A stretch of DNA of 7,278 nucleotides. Source: Kiritimatiellia bacterium. Its GTDB lineage: Bacteria; Verrucomicrobiota; Kiritimatiellia; RFP12; UBA1067. The stretch is from assembly GCA_028707675.1 (NCBI GenBank), contig JAQWAM010000058.1, positions 1-7,278 on the forward strand, written 5' to 3'. Position 1 is the stretch's first letter; the number at the start of each line of letters is the position of its first letter. The notes beneath the pieces are model-generated. The model was not told where the DNA came from, ran no database searches, and saw nothing but the letters and a program-made list of their open reading frames with translations. Positions 1 through 5,805 of the stretch are shown in pieces. The translations under genes were made by a program, and so were the position numbers.

Positions 1-230
1 GCGTCAAGCGGCGCACCCGCGCGGGAATGGGCCGCTGCCAGGGCGGCTTCTGCACACCGCGCGTGATCGCGATCCTCTGCGAGGAACTCGGGCTGGCGCC
101 GGAGCAGGTGACTAAATTCGGCGGCGGGTCATGGATTATGGCGACACCCGACACACGACATTCGACAGCCGGATCTGATGCCGCATGTCGAGAGTCGAGA
201 GTCGAGCGCCGGGAGGGCCGCCATGACTGA
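1..230 (+). CDS. C-terminus of G3P-dehydrogenase-like FAD oxidoreductase (partial, 5' end outside window)
   Basis: The frame is open from base 3 and ends at the TGA at 228-230. The visible residues contain RAGMGRCQGGFC followed by TPRVIAIL. This is the last cysteine pair (C-x4-C) and following helix of the Bfd-like [2Fe-2S] domain that ends GlpA-type and YgaF-type FAD-dependent dehydrogenases. By family knowledge such proteins oxidise G3P or a similar hydroxy acid and pass electrons on through an iron-sulfur partner. The FAD domain lies outside the window, so the substrate is inferred. The recognisable fold ends at about KFGGGSWIMA. The remaining ~28 residues (TPDTRHST... to the stop) are encoded by tandem heptamer repeats and look like a repeat-derived tail. 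The stop overlaps the next gene's ATG by 8 bases, so the two are probably translationally coupled. Confidence 0.8.
   Translation, partial: VKRRTRAGMGRCQGGFCTPRVIAILCEELGLAPEQVTKFGGGSWIMATPDTRHSTAGSDAACRESRVERREGRHD
142..169 (+). repeat. Degenerate heptamer array, unit CGACANN (4 copies)
   Basis: Four consecutive 7-base units start at 142, 149, 156 and 163: CGACACC, CGACACA, CGACATT and CGACAGC. The first five bases are invariant and the last two vary. The array lies just after the recognisable end of the upstream oxidoreductase domain and is translated as TPDTRHSTA. It may be an inserted repeat that lengthened the protein's tail. Confidence 0.6.
187..207 (+). repeat. Heptamer array, unit GTCGAGA (3 copies)
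   Basis: Units at 187-193, 194-200 and 201-207 read GTCGAGA, GTCGAGA and GTCGAGC. The array sits in the tail of the upstream gene, 15 bases before the next start codon and directly before its ribosome binding site (GGGAGGG at 211-217). It has the same 7-base period as the arrays at 142, 5993 and 6183, but a different word. Confidence 0.7.
211..217 (+). promoter_or_regulatory. Ribosome binding site of the FAD oxidoreductase gene
   Basis: GGGAGGG lies five bases before ATG 223, inside the last codons of the upstream gene. It decides the start in favour of 223 rather than the in-frame ATG at 178, which has no comparable site. Confidence 0.65.
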
Positions 231-1491
231 TGTCGACATACTCATCATAGGTGGCGGGCCCGCCGGGCTGGCGGCCGCGGCCGCGGCGCGCGAGGCCGGC
301 TGCGAACGGCTGTTGGTTCTGGAGCGCGAGGACGCGCCGGGCGGCATCCTGCGTCAGTGCATCCACACCGGCTTCGGGCTGCATGTGTTCAAAGAGGATC
401 TGACCGGGCCGGAATATGCTCATCGTTTTGTCCGGCGGGTTGAAGAACTCGGCATTCCGGTTCAATGCGGCACGATGGTTCTGGACGTTACCGGCGGTCG
501 TGAGGTAACGGCGGTCTGTCCCGAGCGCGGGCTGCAAAAATTCAGGGCAAAGGCCGTGGTCCTGGCGATGGGCTGCCGCGAGCGCGCGCGGGGGGCGCTG
601 ATGATTCCGGGCTGGCGTCCGGCCGGCGTGTATCCGGCGGGGCTGGCGCAGCGTTTCGTTAATATCGACGGCTGGATGCCGGGGCGGCGCGTGGTGATCT
701 TAGGATCCGGCGACATCGGCTTGATCATGGCTCGCCGCATGACCCTCGAAGGGGCGCGGGTGCTGGCCTGCGTGGAGCTGCTGCCGTACTCCAGCGGGCT
801 CACGCGCAACGTGGTGCAGTGTCTGGACGACTACGGCATACCGCTATTGCTCAGCCACACGGTAACGGAGATTCACGGCCGCGAGCGTCTGGAGGCGGTG
901 ACCGTGGCGGAGGTCGACGCGCAGCTTCGTCCTGTGCGGGGAACTGATCAGCGCATGGAGTGCGACACGCTGCTGCTTTCGGTCGGGCTGATTCCGGAGA
1001 ACGAACTGTCGCAGGCGGCGGGGGTCGCGCTTTCAGAGGTCACCGGCGGTCCGCTGGTGGACGAGTCGCTGCAGACCGGCGTCGCGGGTATTTTCGCCTG
1101 CGGCAATGTCCTGCATGTCCACGATTTGGTGGATCACGTGACTGTCGAAGCGACAGAGGCCGGGCGCCAAGCAGCGAAATATGCGCGAGGGCAAGGTGAG
1201 GCAGGCATTCCTGCCTGCCAGATGTTGCAGATACGCGACGGCGCGGGCGTGCGCGGCCTGGTGCCGCAGGCTGTGCATGTGGCCAATCTCGCGGAAGATC
1301 TGCCGCTGATGTTCCGTCCTTCCGCGGTGTTCAGGGACGCGGCGACCGTGGTCCGGATCGACGGCGCGGAAGTGGCGCGCAAGCGGCACCGCATCCTGAC
1401 GCCCGGCGAGATGGTGCGGCTGAGCTTGAGCAAGGCCTTGCTGGAGCGGCATGCGGCGGCGCGGGAATTGACGGTGGCGGTGGCGTCATGA
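223..1491 (+). CDS. NAD(P)/FAD-dependent oxidoreductase of the GlpA-like/DUF1667 redox cluster
   Basis: A 422-residue flavoprotein. An FAD-binding Rossmann motif (ILIIGGGPAGLAAAA) lies at about residues 6-20. GGILRQCIHTGFGLHVFKEDL follows, a sequence I associate with the oxidoreductases encoded beside DUF1667 genes. A second dinucleotide motif (VVILGSGDIGLIMA) lies at about 160-175, and the FAD-closing motif GIFACGNVLHVHDLVD at about 290-305. The start at 223 is preferred over an in-frame ATG at 178. It has GGGAGGG at 211-217 with a 5-base spacer, and protein homology begins there, whereas 178-222 is heptamer-repeat sequence. By family knowledge it is probably a cytoplasmic subunit working with the upstream dehydrogenase; the electron acceptor is unknown. 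A hairpin repeat at 1200-1219 encodes a GEAGIPACQ segment that looks inserted. The stop overlaps the next start in ATGA. Confidence 0.85.
   Translation: MTDVDILIIGGGPAGLAAAAAAREAGCERLLVLEREDAPGGILRQCIHTGFGLHVFKEDLTGPEYAHRFVRRVEELGIPVQCGTMVLDVTGGREVTAVCPERGLQKFRAKAVVLAMGCRERARGALMIPGWRPAGVYPAGLAQRFVNIDGWMPGRRVVILGSGDIGLIMARRMTLEGARVLACVELLPYSSGLTRNVVQCLDDYGIPLLLSHTVTEIHGRERLEAVTVAEVDAQLRPVRGTDQRMECDTLLLSVGLIPENELSQAAGVALSEVTGGPLVDESLQTGVAGIFACGNVLHVHDLVDHVTVEATEAGRQAAKYARGQGEAGIPACQMLQIRDGAGVRGLVPQAVHVANLAEDLPLMFRPSAVFRDAATVVRIDGAEVARKRHRILTPGEMVRLSLSKALLERHAAARELTVAVAS
1200..1219. repeat. Short palindromic hairpin repeat inside a CDS
   Basis: GGCAGGCA (1200-1207) is perfectly complementary to TGCCTGCC (1212-1219) across a TTCC loop, giving an 8-bp GC-rich stem. 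It falls between the conserved KYARG helix and the VRGLVPQ segment of the oxidoreductase. The opposite strand encodes QAGMPASP, a peptide I recall as recurrent in proteins of Verrucomicrobiota-like genomes. That would make it a dispersed repeat rather than a chance stem, but one copy in this window cannot show it. Confidence 0.5.
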
Positions 1492-1922
1492 GCGAGCGTG
1501 TGATAACGTGCGTCGGTTGTCCGATGGGTTGCCGCCTGAGGGTGACGCTCGAGGGCGGGCGCGTGACGGCGGTGGATGGGGCGGGTTGCGGACGCGGCGC
1601 GGTTTACGCGCGGCGGGAGTGCGTATGTCCCGAGCGCATGGTCTCTTCGTTGGCGCGTGTGCGGGGACGGCGGGCGCCGTTAAGCGTCAAGACCGCGCGG
1701 CCCATACCCAAAGAGGCTATTTTCGAGGTTGTGCGTGAGATTCACGGTTTGTGCGTGACGCCGCCGGTAAGGCTAGGCGATGCGGTCATCAGGGACGCGT
1801 GCGGCACAGGCGTGGACGTGGTGGCGACAATGGATGTCGCATCCGGGTGTGCGCATGGTGGCGCTTTTGTGGAACGCCAGGGTCAGGAGCTGAAGGGCGG
1901 CCGGCGGTCAGGCATACCCTGA
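1488..1922 (+). CDS. DUF1667 protein (four-cysteine redox partner)
   Basis: A 144-residue protein starting at the ATG of an ATGA overlap with the preceding stop. The N-terminus carries C8-x2-C11-x3-C15 (CVGCPMGC) and C34 in GAGCGRG, then RRECVCPERM. This is the conserved pattern of DUF1667, a small family encoded beside GlpA-like dehydrogenases and thought to bind a metal or Fe-S cluster. SVKTARPIPKEAIFEVVREI and VDVVATMDV follow in the usual order, so the domain is complete by about residue 115. The last ~28 residues are a low-complexity Gly/Arg tail that I do not recognise; it may be an unusual extension. The three-gene unit suggests this protein carries electrons or stabilises the dehydrogenase complex. 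That role is inferred from neighbourhood only. Confidence 0.8.
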   Translation: MSERVITCVGCPMGCRLRVTLEGGRVTAVDGAGCGRGAVYARRECVCPERMVSSLARVRGRRAPLSVKTARPIPKEAIFEVVREIHGLCVTPPVRLGDAVIRDACGTGVDVVATMDVASGCAHGGAFVERQGQELKGGRRSGIP

Positions 1923-2115
1923 AATTACCCTGTTTTCTGGTTTTGCTTTGGAGGCTTTAGCGTGTAAAGTTGAAAGTGATTCTGGTGGAAAGTGTTTAAA
2001 TGACAGAAAGACGGGATTTGCAGTAGTCAATGGCGTATCACAGGAACGCCGGAAATAAGACTAATCGGAGATTGCGCTTTCACTTGAAACGCATTATCTG
2101 TGAACCGGCACAAGC

Positions 2116-2121
2116 AAAGGA
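2116..2121 (+). promoter_or_regulatory. Ribosome binding site of the GDPD gene
   Basis: AAAGGA ends immediately before the first of four consecutive ATG codons (2122, 2125, 2128, 2131). Its distance fits initiation at 2128 (6-base spacer) or 2131 (9-base spacer) better than at 2122 (none). Confidence 0.5.
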
Positions 2122-2979
2122 ATGATGATGATGAAGAAGATGATGATGGTGGTAACCGGGGTTGCAGGAATCTCGATGACTTTGGCTGTAGCCCGCGCCG
2201 GCCAAGACATCCGTTTCATCTCGCATCGCGGCGAGTCGCGGGACGCGCCGGAGAACACCATGGCGGCTTTCCGGCTGTCGCGGGAGCGCGGTGTGTTCGG
2301 CTTCGAATGCGACATCTACATGACTGCCGACAACGAGATCATCTGCCTGCATGACGTGACGCTGGACCGCACCACCGACGCCAAAGGCAAGCCCGGCGAG
2401 TTCACGCTGGCCGAGCTTAAGAAGCTGGACGCGGGCTCGTGGAAGGGACCGCAGTTCGCGGGCGAGCGCATTCCCACGCTGGCGGAGGCGCTGGCGCTGG
2501 CTCAAGACGGCAAGGAGATATACATCGACATCAAAGGCGGCGTGAACATCCCGCGCCTTGTCGAAGTGGTCAAAGCGGAGCCCAAGGCCACGCCGGAGCG
2601 GATCGTGTTCCTCGGCGGCACCGCGAGCATCCCGCCTTTGCGAAAGCTGCTGCCGGATTACCGCACATACTGGGTGGTGGGGGTCCGGCAGAAGGAAGAC
2701 GGCGCCCTGACGCCCGGCGCGTCGGAGGCTGTGGCCGTCCTGAAGAGGATGGGCGCCCACGGCATCGACATCCAGGGGCACGGCGCGGCGGCGCAGAAAC
2801 TGCTCGACAGGGAGTATGTCAAGACGATCAAGGACGCGGGGTTCAGTTTCCACGTCTGGACGATAAACGACGCGGCGCGGGCGGCGGAACTGGCGGAACT
2901 GGGGGCGGAAACGATCACCACCGACTGCGGCGCTAAACTGAAAAGGGATGTGCGGGTGATGGCTCACAAAGCTCAATAG
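2122..2979 (+). CDS. Exported glycerophosphodiester phosphodiesterase
   Basis: A GDPD-family TIM-barrel enzyme that hydrolyses glycerophosphodiesters to G3P and an alcohol. Numbering from 2122, the catalytic His-Arg pair is H35-R36 (ISHRGESRDAPENT), metal ligands are E62 and D64 (FECDIYMTADNEIICLHD) and the second catalytic His is H77. The IYIDIKGG strand supplies D136 and K138, where many relatives have Glu. HVWTIND and ETITTDC complete the barrel near the C-terminus. Residues 1-26 form a signal peptide: a Lys-Lys pair, a hydrophobic stretch and an ARA cleavage site before GQDIRF. The enzyme should therefore act outside the cytoplasm. The start lies within a run of ATG codons, and 2128 or 2131 fits the ribosome binding site best. 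The 285-residue length is normal. The gene overlaps the opposing kinase gene by 7 bases tail to tail. It may feed G3P to the upstream redox operon. Confidence 0.9.
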   Translation: MMMMKKMMMVVTGVAGISMTLAVARAGQDIRFISHRGESRDAPENTMAAFRLSRERGVFGFECDIYMTADNEIICLHDVTLDRTTDAKGKPGEFTLAELKKLDAGSWKGPQFAGERIPTLAEALALAQDGKEIYIDIKGGVNIPRLVEVVKAEPKATPERIVFLGGTASIPPLRKLLPDYRTYWVVGVRQKEDGALTPGASEAVAVLKRMGAHGIDIQGHGAAAQKLLDREYVKTIKDAGFSFHVWTINDAARAAELAELGAETITTDCGAKLKRDVRVMAHKAQ

Positions 2980-3947
2980 CGCCGCTCGCGGATGACGGCG
3001 AGCTGGGCTTCCAGCTCCGCAAGTTCCCTGGCCCAAAAGGCGCGCGAGCCCCAGCCCGGGTTGTGCTGCAGGAACGCGGCGTCGCGCGACTGTCGCGCGC
3101 ACCATGCCAGATAGTAGGTCATCCGCATCGCCCGCAGCGGCTCGATCAGCCGCAGTGTGCGGCGGTCGAACGCCCGGAAAGTTTCGTAGCCCTCGATGAG
3201 CTGCTCCAGTTCCGCGTGTGCTGTATCCGCGCGCCCGGGCAGCAGCATCCAGAGGTCGTGTATGGGCGGGCCGTTCATCATGTCGTCGAAATCGATCAGG
3301 AAAAGTCCGGTGTCGGGACGTTCCAGCACATTGGTGTGCTGGCAGTCCCCGTGCAGCCGGATCATCTCCACGTCATCAAAAAGCGGCACGGTTTGATCCA
3401 GCAGGTCTTCGCCGAAGGCCTCCAGCCGCTCGGCCTCGCGCTCTTCCAGAAAATCATTGTCCAGCAGGTATTCGAGATCGGCTTTGGCGGAAGCGAGCGG
3501 GTGCATCGTGACGCGTGACGGCGCGGCGCGGGTTTCCCCCACGCGGTGGATCCGCGCCAGCAGCGCGCCGAGCCTGCCCCACAGCGCATTGCCGGGATCG
3601 GCCGGCTCGACCGGCCGTCCGCCGCGCTGGGGGAACACGGCGAACGCGATTCCGCCGGCGTCGCCCAGCGTGCCGCCTGCCGCCAGCGGCAGCGGGGCTA
3701 TGACCGGGATATCATCATCGGCGCATGCCCGCACAAAGGCGTGTTCCTCCAGAATCGCCGCGCGCGTCCAGCGTCCCGGCCGGTAGAATTTGGCCACCAG
3801 GAAATCGCCGTCCTCCATGCCCACGGTGTAGACGCGGTTGATGTAGCTCGGCAGAGAACGGATCACGCCCGAACAGCGCCGCCCGGCCGCGCGTTCCACG
3901 GCGTCAAGCACGGCGTCAGGCACCAGATTGGAAAAATCCGCGTTCAG
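2973..3947 (-). CDS. srkA: SrkA/YihE-like stress-response Ser/Thr kinase (APH fold), probable CTG start
   Basis: It resembles E. coli SrkA (YihE/RdoA), a cytoplasmic APH-fold protein kinase linked to envelope stress and survival. Numbered from GTG 3923, the motifs are SYINRVY, the ATP-binding lysine K45 in VAKFYRPGRWT, ILEEH, the catalytic loop HGDCQHTNVL (D193, N198), the metal-binding DFDD (D211), and PIHDLWMLL and EPLRAMRMTYYLAW near the end. Homology continues upstream of GTG 3923: FSNLVPDAVLDAV aligns with the FQTLHPDTIMDAL start of the E. coli protein. GTG 3923 also has no Shine-Dalgarno site. The in-frame CTG at 3947-3945 does: GAGG at 3955-3952, 4-base spacer. It overlaps the darG stop as CTGA and gives 324 residues, close to the 328 of E. 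coli SrkA. I therefore extend to 3947; the conservative start is 3923. It may be co-transcribed with darTG. Confidence 0.85.
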   Translation of the reverse strand: MNADFSNLVPDAVLDAVERAAGRRCSGVIRSLPSYINRVYTVGMEDGDFLVAKFYRPGRWTRAAILEEHAFVRACADDDIPVIAPLPLAAGGTLGDAGGIAFAVFPQRGGRPVEPADPGNALWGRLGALLARIHRVGETRAAPSRVTMHPLASAKADLEYLLDNDFLEEREAERLEAFGEDLLDQTVPLFDDVEMIRLHGDCQHTNVLERPDTGLFLIDFDDMMNGPPIHDLWMLLPGRADTAHAELEQLIEGYETFRAFDRRTLRLIEPLRAMRMTYYLAWCARQSRDAAFLQHNPGWGSRAFWARELAELEAQLAVIRERRY

Positions 3948-5062
3948 AAAGCCTCGTCCTTCAGCAGCCCTGTGCTGAATTCGGCTCCTATCCAGCGCAA
4001 GACAAGCAGGTTGCGGATCGCTTCGGCAATGGCCTCTTTTTTCTCAGGCGAATTCCATGTCATTTTCCATTTAAGGATATAGTCGAAAACGTCTTGCTCG
4101 GTGATGGACGTATTTTCTTTCTTCAATTCCCGGACCGCGAAGAAAACGGTTGCGACCTCTTCCGCCTGCTCCGTGTTCTTAATGCGGCAAAAAAGGTCAA
4201 CGGTCATGTCGATCTGCTTCTCGACCGTTTTCAGATATTTGTGGTGGCATTGGCGGTAAGTCTCGTACTGGTCGCCGGTCTTCATGGCGATCATGCTGCC
4301 CATCTGCTGCTCGCGTGCGAGGTTGGCGTTGGCGAAGACGGCGCACGCCTCTTTGACTTCCGGAGCATACGGGCCGTAAGCGCCTTGTTTGAAATGGAAG
4401 CCGGTTTCGATGCCGAGTTCGGTGAGGGTGTAGCATATTTTTTGGAAGGTGACACGGCCCACCGGGGCGGCGTACGGTTGCTTTTCGAGTAGCCACAACA
4501 CTTCCAACAGGGCAACCCACCCCTGCTTCAATTTGCCCTGAATCACGCCTTTCACATCCGCAACATCGGATGTATCGCCCGCGGCCGAAAGAAATGCGGC
4601 GGTCAACTCGTGCGGCGGGGTGCCGTACGGCGCGAAAATTTCGACGTCAAGATCGAGCTGCGACAGCCGTTTGAACATGATCGGGCCGACCAGCTTCCAG
4701 GAGAGTCCGCCGTTCCCGCAACCGAGCGGGGGAAACGCAACGGACTTAATCCCCCACGCGCGATATTTTCCGGCAAAAAGATCCAGCCCTTTAACGATAT
4801 CGGAGAGCAGCGACGGCGACCGCCAATGGCCCTTGGTCGGGAATATGACGACCTGCGTACCCAGCAAATCCGAATAGAGATAAGGGACACCCGGCTTCAC
4901 GGCGTGAGATCTACAGCGGGCGGAATAGTCCTTGAACATGTCGGGGAAACGCTTCTTGAAATCCAAGGCGATACCTTTACCCATGACGCCCACACAGTTG
5001 ACCGTGTTGACGAGGGCGTGTGCCTTGCTCGCAAAGATGTCCCCTATCAGAACTTTGACCAT
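3944..5062 (-). CDS. darG: DarG antitoxin: macrodomain ADP-ribosylglycohydrolase with DarT-binding domain
   Basis: A 372-residue two-domain protein. Residues 1-~155 are a macrodomain: GDIF, VNTVNCVGVMGKGIALDFK, FPTKGHWR (K77, matching the lysine reported as catalytic in Thermus DarG) and PPLGCGNGGLSW. By family knowledge it removes ADP-ribose placed on thymidine in DNA by DarT. Residues ~170-372 match the DarG C-terminal region (GWVALLEVLWLLEK, FHFKQGAYGPYAPEVKEA), which binds and neutralises the toxin. I chose ATG 5062 because TGAGGTG provides an SD site four to six bases upstream and homology begins at MVKVLIGDIF; an upstream in-frame start at 5119 would overlap darT. Eight bases separate the darT stop from this start, so the two are coupled. 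All key motifs are intact although the toxin frame is broken. Sampled G+C is lower than in the flanks (24 of 60 bases at 4021-4080). Confidence 0.92.
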   Translation of the reverse strand: MVKVLIGDIFASKAHALVNTVNCVGVMGKGIALDFKKRFPDMFKDYSARCRSHAVKPGVPYLYSDLLGTQVVIFPTKGHWRSPSLLSDIVKGLDLFAGKYRAWGIKSVAFPPLGCGNGGLSWKLVGPIMFKRLSQLDLDVEIFAPYGTPPHELTAAFLSAAGDTSDVADVKGVIQGKLKQGWVALLEVLWLLEKQPYAAPVGRVTFQKICYTLTELGIETGFHFKQGAYGPYAPEVKEACAVFANANLAREQQMGSMIAMKTGDQYETYRQCHHKYLKTVEKQIDMTVDLFCRIKNTEQAEEVATVFFAVRELKKENTSITEQDVFDYILKWKMTWNSPEKKEAIAEAIRNLLVLRWIGAEFSTGLLKDEAF

Positions 5063-5066
5063 AACA

Positions 5067-5073
5067 CACCTCA
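5067..5073 (-). promoter_or_regulatory. darG ribosome binding site overlapping the darT stop
   Basis: On the minus strand TGAGGTG contains both the darT stop codon (TGA, 5073-5071) and the GAGGTG SD sequence of darG, followed by ATG at 5062. A ribosome finishing darT would land on the antitoxin's initiation site. One that misses the darT frame would terminate at 5285 instead and not reach it. Confidence 0.6.
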
Positions 5074-5653
5074 CCCAAAGAAAATGGCTTTGTTCACGAC
5101 TGTCGGCAACTCCGGCCACAAACCGGCGATTTGGCTTTGCACCGATGCGTCATACACATAAGCACCTGTAATCAACCGCGTTTCGACCGCGTTCGGCACC
5201 AGCACTTCCGCGCATTTGATGCTTCTGTGCCGCCAGTATTTGACCTTGTCGTCAGAATGTCTCCAATCGTCAGCATAGATCATATCAAAATTCATACCTT
5301 CTATGCCATCCTGCACACGGTAAAAGCGAACATAGGGACTGGCGGCGTTCTGGTCGGTGAAAACGACGCCGTCTAGCCTGAACACATCGGTGGTGATGCG
5401 CAGAACACAAAGGTTGTAAGTCTCGGCTAAACGCTTGAACATTATAGGGTTGCGGGCGCAAAAATAGAGATTCGCGTAGTTGTGGAGCGCAAGCCCATTC
5501 GGAACGGTTACGGTGTCGCGTTTCTCTTGGACGTCCGGCATGGAGACGTCGGAATGCGGCAACGGCTTTGTGCGACAGGATGCCGTAATGCTTGACGCTC
5601 GCTAGGTTTCGAATCGGCATAATGTTGTGCAATTCTGTCACGCGATGTGGCAT
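5071..5653 (-). pseudogene. darT: darT toxin gene (DNA thymidine ADP-ribosyltransferase) with a frameshift
   Basis: DarT transfers ADP-ribose from NAD+ to thymidine in single-stranded DNA. Here its sequence is split between two frames. From ATG 5653 the first frame gives VTELHNIMPIRNLASVKHYGILSHKA, the family N-terminus with the HN motif near the NAD pocket. The rest (LPHSDVSMPDVQEKRD, LHNYANLYFCARNP, VFTDQNAAS, YADDWRH, IKCAEVLVP) lies in the next frame from 5562 to the stop at 5071. The KCAEVLVP glutamate corresponds to the catalytic Glu and the VQEKRD arginine to the NAD-contacting Arg. The break lies within 5563-5572. One surplus base (or two missing) restores one frame. Relatives as I recall them have a few more residues between GILS and LPH, so an ~8-base deletion is also possible. 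Unshifted translation ends at 5285 after 122 residues. Inactivation, sequencing error and recoding are all possible. Confidence 0.85.
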
Positions 5654-5657
5654 GCGG

Positions 5658-5664
5658 CCTCCTT
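5658..5664 (-). promoter_or_regulatory. Consensus Shine-Dalgarno site of darT
   Basis: AAGGAGG on the minus strand, with a 4-base spacer to ATG 5653. It fixes the darT start and shows that the part of the gene before the frameshift is still equipped for efficient initiation. Confidence 0.8.
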
Positions 5665-5710
5665 GTGCGGCTGTGTTTGCGTGGCTAAAAAGGCGGACAG
5701 CTAAACTTCG

Positions 5711-5773
5711 TCATTGAGGTTGCTCAAGGATTATGCGAGCTGATTGAAGAGTGGATGCGTTAATTGTTGGCAT
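5711..5773 (-). CDS. Possible 20-residue small ORF upstream of darT
   Basis: Between the MmeI-like gene and darT, ATG 5773 opens a 20-codon frame (MPTINASTLQSARIILEQPQ) ending in TGA at 5711, 57 bases before the darT start. A weak GGAA lies about eight bases upstream of its ATG. I recognise no family. It could be a leader peptide, the remnant of a displaced gene, or chance. The rest of the 5654-5805 gap shows no convincing promoter or terminator. Confidence 0.2.
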   Translation of the reverse strand: MPTINASTLQSARIILEQPQ

Positions 5774-5805
5774 GGCTGATTTTCCGATGGGTTCAAATTG
5801 GGGGT

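Noticed and set aside
2072..2100. Possible sigma-70 promoter for the GDPD gene: TTGCGC, 17 bases, TATCTG.
   Set aside because: Each hexamer matches only about three consensus positions, so it is no better than chance. A promoter somewhere in 1923-2121 is likely but I cannot place it.
2080..3105. A 341-residue open frame on the minus strand opposite the GDPD gene.
   Set aside because: It is antisense to a gene with a complete set of GDPD catalytic motifs. Its translation is rich in Arg, His and Gln with no recognisable domain, as expected for a shadow frame in GC-rich DNA.
3546..4082. A 178-residue plus-strand frame opposite srkA and the end of darG.
   Set aside because: It crosses two real genes on the other strand and has no recognisable motif or ribosome binding site.
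4610..5161. A 183-residue plus-strand frame across the darG macrodomain.
   Set aside because: It is antisense to the conserved macrodomain motifs of darG and has no protein-like signature.
5285..5653. A 122-residue minus-strand frame taken as an independent gene.
   Set aside because: Only its first ~30 residues are real sequence (the DarT N-terminus). After the break near 5563 it reads an out-of-frame shadow of darT.
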